A stretch of 43,590 nt of DNA, from contig CAYQZD010000018.1 in NCBI GenBank assembly GCA_964421875.1, positions 1 to 43,590 of the forward strand. Reading direction: 5' to 3'. A program made the position numbers and the translations under genes. Position 1 is the stretch's first letter. Each line of letters opens with the position of its first letter. Shown here one piece after another: positions 40,923 through 43,590 of the stretch. Source of the stretch: CAYQZD01 sp964421875. Lineage in GTDB: Bacteria > Electryoneota > Tariuqbacteria > Tariuqbacterales > Tariuqbacteraceae. The notes beneath the pieces were generated by a model. The model searched no databases, was not told the origin of the DNA, and saw only the letters and a list, made by a program, of their open reading frames with translations.

Positions 40923-42683
40923 ATGAGGTTAATTACGTTTTCAATCGCGGCCGCCTTGATTTCGATTCCCCTGCTCGCGGCCACCCTTCGCGTCCCTTCA
41001 CAATACTCCACCATTCAATTAGGATTAAGCGCCGCCGTAACCGGAGATACTGTCCTGATCGCCGATGGGACCTATACCGGGACCGGGAATAAGAGCTTAC
41101 ATATCCCATACACCGGGATAATAGTAATGTCGGAGAACGGTCCTGAAAACTGCGTCATCGACTGCGAATTTTATCGCGGCGCCTTTTTTATTCAATCTGG
41201 TATCGATTCAACCACAATTATTGATGGTTTCAAAATCATCAATGGGGGCGGTTTCACCGATGGCGGAGCCATCGCCTGTATCCGCGGCAGTCCCACCATC
41301 AAAAACTGCATTATCAACAATTGCCGCGCCTCAATCTGGGGCGGGGGAATACATATCGACCATTCCGACGCCATTGTCGAACACTGTGTTTTCACCAACA
41401 ACCGCTCCATCTCCGGCGGCGGTATTCAGTGTATCAATGCTTCCGCGCCCCAAATAAGATATTGCGTTTTCAGCGGAAACCGCCTTCGTGAAGGCGTTAC
41501 GCCAATCTATTTTTGCGGCGGCGGTATTTATTCCGTGGATTCAAATCCGGTCATCGAGCATTGCGTCATCAGTTATGGTTCTGAAGACGGAGTTGAGAAG
41601 GTGCAAGGCGACGCCGTCTGCCTCCGCAATTCCGCAGCGTCGATTAGGAACAGCATTATTATGAACATCAATGGGGTCGCTGCGATTAAATTTGACAATT
41701 CCCCCAACTCGAATCTACTCTACTGCGACATATACGATTATTTTGGAGATACTTTCCTCGGTCTCCTTCCGCCGGGACTGGGGCAGATAGTCTCAGTGAA
41801 CGCCAACGGCGATTCCTGCGATGTATTCCATAACATTTATCTTGAACCCTTGTTTCAAGCGGTGGGGGGCGATTCTGCCTTCCGCCTGACAGCGGGCTCA
41901 CCCTGCATCGACGCAGGCGACCCTGACAGCCGCCTGGACCCGGACAGCACCATCGCAGACATCGGCGCATATTACCATCACCAAGGGCTCACAGTGGCCA
42001 TCAGGCCCCGGGGCGGCGAGCCGGTGATGGCGCCCGCCGGTGGAACCCAATTCTACTTTCATCTGATGGTTACCAGTGTCGCTGCAGCTCCAGTCGAATT
42101 CGAAGCCTGGACCCATATAGTTTTACCTTCAGGCTGGTCGGGTTGAGGGCCGTTGATGCTGCGCACCGGACTGGTGCTTTCACCCGGACAGACCGCTATC
42201 CGCTGTTTCGGCCAGTGGGTTCCCGCATGCGCTCCTTCCGGGATATATAAATATTACGCCTGCGTAGGGGATTATCCCGAAACAGTGGCATCAAGCGACA
42301 CCTTTGAGATACACAAGCTCCCCATCGAAGGAGGCGCGCCCATAAATGCGTCGAATCCAAGTTTCTTCGATGGCTGGCGCTGCGAAGAGTCGTTCGACTA
42401 TATTTCCGAATCGGTTTTCCACGAATCTATTAATCTTAGCGTTTCACCTAATCCATTCAACGCCTCCACAGCTGCGAGATTCGAGCTGCAAGCTGCAAGC
42501 AATGTTAAACTGGCTGTTTATGACATCGCGGGGCGGGAAATCGCGGTCCTCGCCGACGGTTTCTATCCGGCGGGAACACATCAAGCGGTATGGGACGCGT
42601 CAGGGATGGCGAGCGGGGTGTATTTTGCGAGATTGTCAGCGGGAAGTGAAATTGAAACTGAAAAACTTCTGTCGGTAAAGTAG
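40923..42683 (+). CDS. Beta-helix T9SS surface protein interrupted by one in-frame TGA (codon 408)
   Basis: GGAG precedes the ATG. Signal peptide (about 1-20), then a right-handed parallel beta-helix (about 22-330; LRVPSQYSTIQLGL, repeats such as GGAIACIRGSPTIKNCIINN). The frame meets TGA at 42144-42146 and continues in the same frame to TAG at 42681-42683: 585 sense codons plus the TGA. The part after the TGA contains GPLMLRTGLVLSPG, homologous to the continuous GPLLLRTSLTIPGG of the C25 protein, and ends with a T9SS sorting domain (SPNPFNASTAARFELQAA ... SGVYFARLS). The TGA aligns about where the C25 protein has Tyr. If read as stop, a 407-aa product without sorting domain results. Options: nonsense mutation (for example from TGG), readthrough, or selenocysteine. 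Confidence 0.85.
42163..42177 (+). promoter_or_regulatory. Hairpin 16 nt after in-frame TGA (bacterial SECIS-like, unproven)
   Basis: Perfect 5-bp stem GCACC/GGTGC with loop GGACT. The loop begins 21 nt after the TGA at 42144-42146. Bacterial SECIS elements are small hairpins just 3' of the UGA with a G near the start of the loop. This fits that loose description but is short. Confidence 0.3.
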
Positions 42684-42735
42684 GGATTTGATTAATCGAA
42701 TCCCGGTTTAAAAAAGACACACTAAAGAGGTGAAA

Positions 42736-43590
42736 ATGTATAGGATTATAGTGTCATTAATCATCGCCGGGTTGACTATTACGAACGCCCAGGCGACGGT
42801 GCTGCGCGTTCCATCTCAATATCCCTTCATCCAAGCGGGTATCGATGCATCAGTAAACGGGGACACCGTGCTGGTGGCGGATGGAATCTACTACGGTTAC
42901 GGCAACAGGAATCTCGATATTGGGGGTAGAGAGATTGTAGTGATGTCAGAGAACGGACCTATGAACTGCCGTATCGAATGTGAAAGACTGGGTAGAGGAG
43001 CTGACTTTCATTCGGGGGAAACCAGGAATTCCGTGTTCAAAGGATTTACCATTCATAACGGATTTATCGTTAACGGTGGCGGTATTCGCTGCGACAGCGC
43101 CGGCCCCACCATCGAATACTGCATTATTTATAATAACAATTACGGGATGCACGGACCCGGCGGAGGAATTTATGTCGCTAATGGCGACCCGGCAATTATA
43201 AGCTGCGCCATCTATGCAAACGCCGGAACGCAGGGCGGAGGAGTATATGCTGAAAACTCCAACCTGACGGTGAACTCCTGTATCGTTGCAGCTAACGACC
43301 CTTGAAACTGCGGAGCGGAAGGCGGTGGGGTCTACTGCCAATCGGGAAATCCCAGTATTGAATACTGCGATTTTAACAATAATATGAATTCAAATTTCAG
43401 GGGGAACGCAGTCCCTGCCGGAATCGGCGTTTTGACAAGCATCAATCGGAACGGTGATTCCTGCGATGTTTATGGTAATATACTGCTATACCCTGATATG
43501 CAAAACCCGGCCTACGGCGACTTTCGACTTCGAAACACTTCCCCCTGCATCGACGCCGGGGATACGCTACTCCCCCGCGACCCGGACGGC
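42736..43590 (+). CDS. Paralogous beta-helix surface protein with in-frame TGA (codon 190), partial at window end
   Basis: ATG 42736 with AGAGG 5 nt upstream (GTG 42730 is the alternative). It begins 52 bp after the previous gene. Signal peptide (about 1-22), then a beta-helix closely related to the upstream gene (LRVPSQYPFIQAGIDASVNG versus LRVPSQYSTIQLGLSAAVTG). TGA at 43303-43305 interrupts the frame at codon 190, inside ...VAANDP-TGA-NCGAEGGGVYC... Coding continues in frame for 95 codons to the window edge with further helix rungs (QSGNPSIEYCDFNNN) and the SPCIDAGD motif also seen in the upstream gene. The C-terminus and any sorting domain lie outside the window. Confidence 0.8.
43321..43339 (+). 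promoter_or_regulatory. Hairpin 15 nt after in-frame TGA (bacterial SECIS-like, unproven)
   Basis: Stem GGCGGT/ACTGCC, 6 bp with one G-U pair, loop GGGGTCT. The loop begins 21 nt after the TGA at 43303-43305, the same distance as in the upstream gene. Confidence 0.3.

Noticed and set aside
42144..43305. Genome-wide recoding of UGA as an amino acid to explain both in-frame TGA codons
   Set aside because: Several solid genes in the window end in TGA at the expected place (porC, GNAT, DUF4922, the MBL hydrolase, nfi, tsaB, tsaE, porX), so UGA is a normal stop here.

Overview
This window looks like a chromosomal segment of an uncultured Gram-negative bacterium of the FCB superphylum (Zixibacteria, Electryoneota, KSB1 or Cloacimonadota-like; the exact phylum cannot be fixed from here). 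Four secreted proteins end in the SPNPFN-type C-terminal sorting domain of the type IX secretion system (T9SS). A PorX-type regulator and a poly-gamma-glutamate locus of pgsB-pgsC-pgsW type are also present. Intergenic regions carry dispersed hairpin repeats of the kind common in such genomes. I see no rRNA, tRNA, IS element, prophage or CRISPR array.

Layout. 1-2390 (-): two 2-oxoacid:ferredoxin oxidoreductase subunits (gamma, and a GltD-like flavoprotein fused to a delta-type ferredoxin). 2716-11354 (+): a loose series containing mazG, a secreted S9 peptidase, a four-helix-bundle protein, small membrane proteins, a GNAT, a HIT/GalT-like DUF4922 protein and a ferredoxin:thioredoxin-reductase-like protein. 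11722-12534 (+): an AT-rich two-gene island whose second gene is broken by a 71-bp inverted/direct duplication. 12672-14093 (+): selA. 14581-19701 (-): a secreted metallo-hydrolase and a large gingipain-family (C25) T9SS cargo protein. 20413-26589 (-): pgsB-pgsC-pgsW, a secreted two-repeat protein, an outer-membrane barrel, endonuclease V and a Nudix hydrolase. 26990-28385: a stand-alone pyruvate-kinase-C-domain protein and HU, separated by about 500 bp holding two candidate structured RNA elements and two terminators. 28575-32320 (-): porX-tsaE-tsaB-cdaA. 32569-34372 (-): a DUF2520 dehydrogenase-like protein and a nitrilase-family amidohydrolase. 34537-40624 (-): two large CotH-domain T9SS cargo proteins. 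40923-43590 (+): two tandem paralogous beta-helix surface proteins, the second running off the window.

How the genes fit together. The cell-surface theme dominates: T9SS cargo (C25 protease, two CotH proteins, beta-helix proteins), a regulator of the PorX family that controls T9SS in Bacteroidetes, and a polyglutamate capsule locus with its own predicted outer-membrane barrel.

The most provocative observation is that both tandem beta-helix genes are interrupted by a single in-frame TGA. Coding continues in the same frame after each one. Each TGA is followed at exactly 21 nt by a hairpin whose loop begins with GG, and selA (selenocysteine synthase) lies in the same window. Plain nonsense decay remains a serious alternative, because neither site aligns with a cysteine or redox motif. 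The 71-bp template-switch-like lesion at 12098-12168, the Gram-negative polyglutamate export locus, the PorX/CdaA neighbourhood and the two structured intergenic elements are the other main points.
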